NCBI GenBank assembly: GCA_013054445.1
Contig: JAAMPI010001068.1
Coordinates: 1-20,387 of the forward strand
Reading direction: 5' to 3'
From: Cudoniella acicularis
Lineage: Eukaryota > Ascomycota > Leotiomycetes > Helotiales > Helotiaceae
DNA length: 20,387 nucleotides
The stretch's first letter is position 1. Every line of letters begins with the position of its first letter. Below the pieces are notes generated by a model. That model made no database searches, was not told the DNA's origin, and worked only from the letters and a program-made list of their open reading frames with translations. This document shows, piece after piece, positions 19,276 to 20,387 of the stretch. The position numbers and the translations under genes were made by a program.

Positions 19276-20185
19276 CTAATGGCCATAAGTAGGACCCCTC
19301 TCCAAAACAACCTTCACAGCCGGCCTCTCAGCCATACGTTCACTCCACTTCTGAATACTCGGCCAGTCCTTGATATCCACCCCCAGGAATGTAAACATCC
19401 AAGGCATAGCAAAAGGAAAATAACACAAATCGGCAATTGTGGGTCGATCGGGGAGTGCAATATACTTTTGGCCAGGCAAGGAAAGCCTATCGTTGAGGAT
19501 TCCCCATTGCTGTAGGCAGTTTGCATGAAGTCTAGTCTCCGTTAGATGCTACGGATAATTTTTACGTGTTGAGTGGAAAGGATGAAACATACTTTGCAAC
19601 GGTCTTTGGTAAAGGCTCTGGGTTTTGACGGTTGGGGTATCCTTTCAGGAAGTATAGCCAGTACTTTGCGGTGGGTCTGCCAATAAATCAGTTACCATCT
19701 AAACTACCGAAAATAAGTATAACGAGAACTCACCCAAGACCCGCAGTCTGATACGCCGTCCATGTCAACACCTGCGCCTTCTCCCATGCATTTCGACCAC
19801 TCCACGCGCCATCCGTATCAAAACGCTCTGCAAGGTATTGAAGACACGCTGTTCCCTCGAATACGATCACCTCCTTTTTTGAGACTGGGTCCTCATCTCG
19901 AAGAGCTGGGACGTATCTCTCAGGATGGATTTTGTAGAACCATTCGTCTTTTGTGTCGACGATGGATATTACGAAGGGGAATTGCAGTTCTTCAGCCAAG
20001 ATGAGTGGTTTGATGTAATTTATGTATGACGTTTGGTCAGCTGTAGTTTTGTCAATAGTGTTTGTCTCCGCCACTATTCTGGATTCCGTACCTTTGATGA
20101 TGTATAATATAACTCTACCATCATATTTCACATCTCCATTGATAATCTCCCCGTTAGAAGGCTGGAGCGCATTAGAACTGGCCAT
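19276..20185 (-). CDS. Glutathione S-transferase, GliG-like
   Basis: The model starts at ATG 20185 and ends at 19276, with introns at 19677-19733 and 19532-19592, giving 263 residues, a normal GST length. The N-terminal thioredoxin-like half contains LYIIKGT, KPLILAEELQF, the cis-Pro motif VPAL and FEGTACLQYLAERF, which is the glutathione gamma-glutamyl-binding segment with Glu-Gly where Glu-Ser is usual. The helical C-terminal half has TADLCYFPFA-type sequence (read as IADLCYFPFAMPW) and a WSERMAERPAVK end, as in Ure2p/GliG-type fungal GSTs. GliG adds glutathione to the diketopiperazine in the sulphurisation step of gliotoxin synthesis, and the same role is inferred here from the GliI-like gene and NRPS nearby. 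About 15 residues between the first strand and the KPLI helix form an insertion relative to a compact GST. It is likely cytosolic. Confidence 0.85.
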
Positions 20186-20387
20186 CCTTTCAGTGGAAAG
20201 TAATGCCACCCCTGTATGTTCAAGAATCAAAACGCAATTGCTTCGGTATAACTCTATTCTATTTCAGCCAGCGGGGAAATTCTTAAAGTGTTTCAACAAA
20301 TCTAACTGCTTCGTGTTATCTAGGTAATTTTATATTTCCGTCATTTTTGCCCTCCCAGCCACTCGGGTTGCCTCATGCATGCCGCAG
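20186..20387. promoter_or_regulatory. Upstream region of the GST gene (cut by window edge)
   Basis: Two hundred bases upstream of the GST start. No CGG-N3-CCG site and no other gene was seen. The cluster may continue beyond the right edge. Confidence 0.4.

Noticed and set aside
1..20387. tRNA, rRNA or CRISPR features
   Set aside because: No tRNA T-arm pattern with a matching acceptor stem, no rRNA-like sequence and no spaced repeat array was seen.

Overview
The window looks like part of a filamentous ascomycete (Pezizomycotina) genome. Protein-coding genes lie on both strands and are broken by short GT-AG introns of about 49-105 bp, several with CTAAC/CTGAC-like branch points. A Pth11/SAT4-type membrane protein is present, which is a family restricted to these fungi, and the genes are separated by AT-rich spacers. 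I place it no more precisely than that.

Most of the window is a secondary-metabolite gene cluster. From left to right: a poorly resolved small membrane-protein gene (978-1743, minus); a long AT-rich stretch with a possible retrotransposon LTR and a patch of undetermined bases (about 1744-3052); an O-methyltransferase joined in one reading frame to an AsaB/CmcJ-type oxygenase domain (3053-5280, plus, 5' end unresolved); a small-molecule methyltransferase of the LaeA/GliN type (5970-6932, minus); a seven-helix Pth11-like protein (7662-8913, plus); an ACC-synthase-like class I PLP enzyme of the GliI type (9395-10862, plus); an MFS transporter (11046-12818, minus); a bimodular-type NRPS (13767-18659, plus); and a glutathione S-transferase of the GliG type (19276-20185, minus). 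All exon boundaries were worked out by hand by keeping conserved protein segments in frame.

The combination of NRPS, ACC-synthase-like C-S lyase/aminotransferase, specialised GST, N-type and O-type methyltransferases and an exporter is the recurring core of epipolythiodioxopiperazine (ETP, gliotoxin-like) clusters. In such clusters the NRPS makes a diketopiperazine, the GST adds glutathione, the PLP enzyme cleaves C-S bonds and the methyltransferases decorate the product. No P450, dipeptidase, gamma-glutamyl cyclotransferase, thioredoxin-reductase-like oxidase or Zn2Cys6 regulator is visible here. They may lie outside the window or be lost.

Two things set this locus apart. First, the NRPS reads T-C-A-T-C: it lacks the leading adenylation domain and the terminal T domain that the ETP synthetases carry. 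A short open frame about 0.6-0.8 kb upstream (13006-13209) still shows TGD and GKIDRR motifs in adenylation-domain order, which suggests a decayed first A domain. Second, the O-methyltransferase is fused to an AsaB/CmcJ-like domain. Three CGG-N3-CCG palindromes sit in the MFS-NRPS divergent spacer and are candidate sites for a zinc-cluster regulator.
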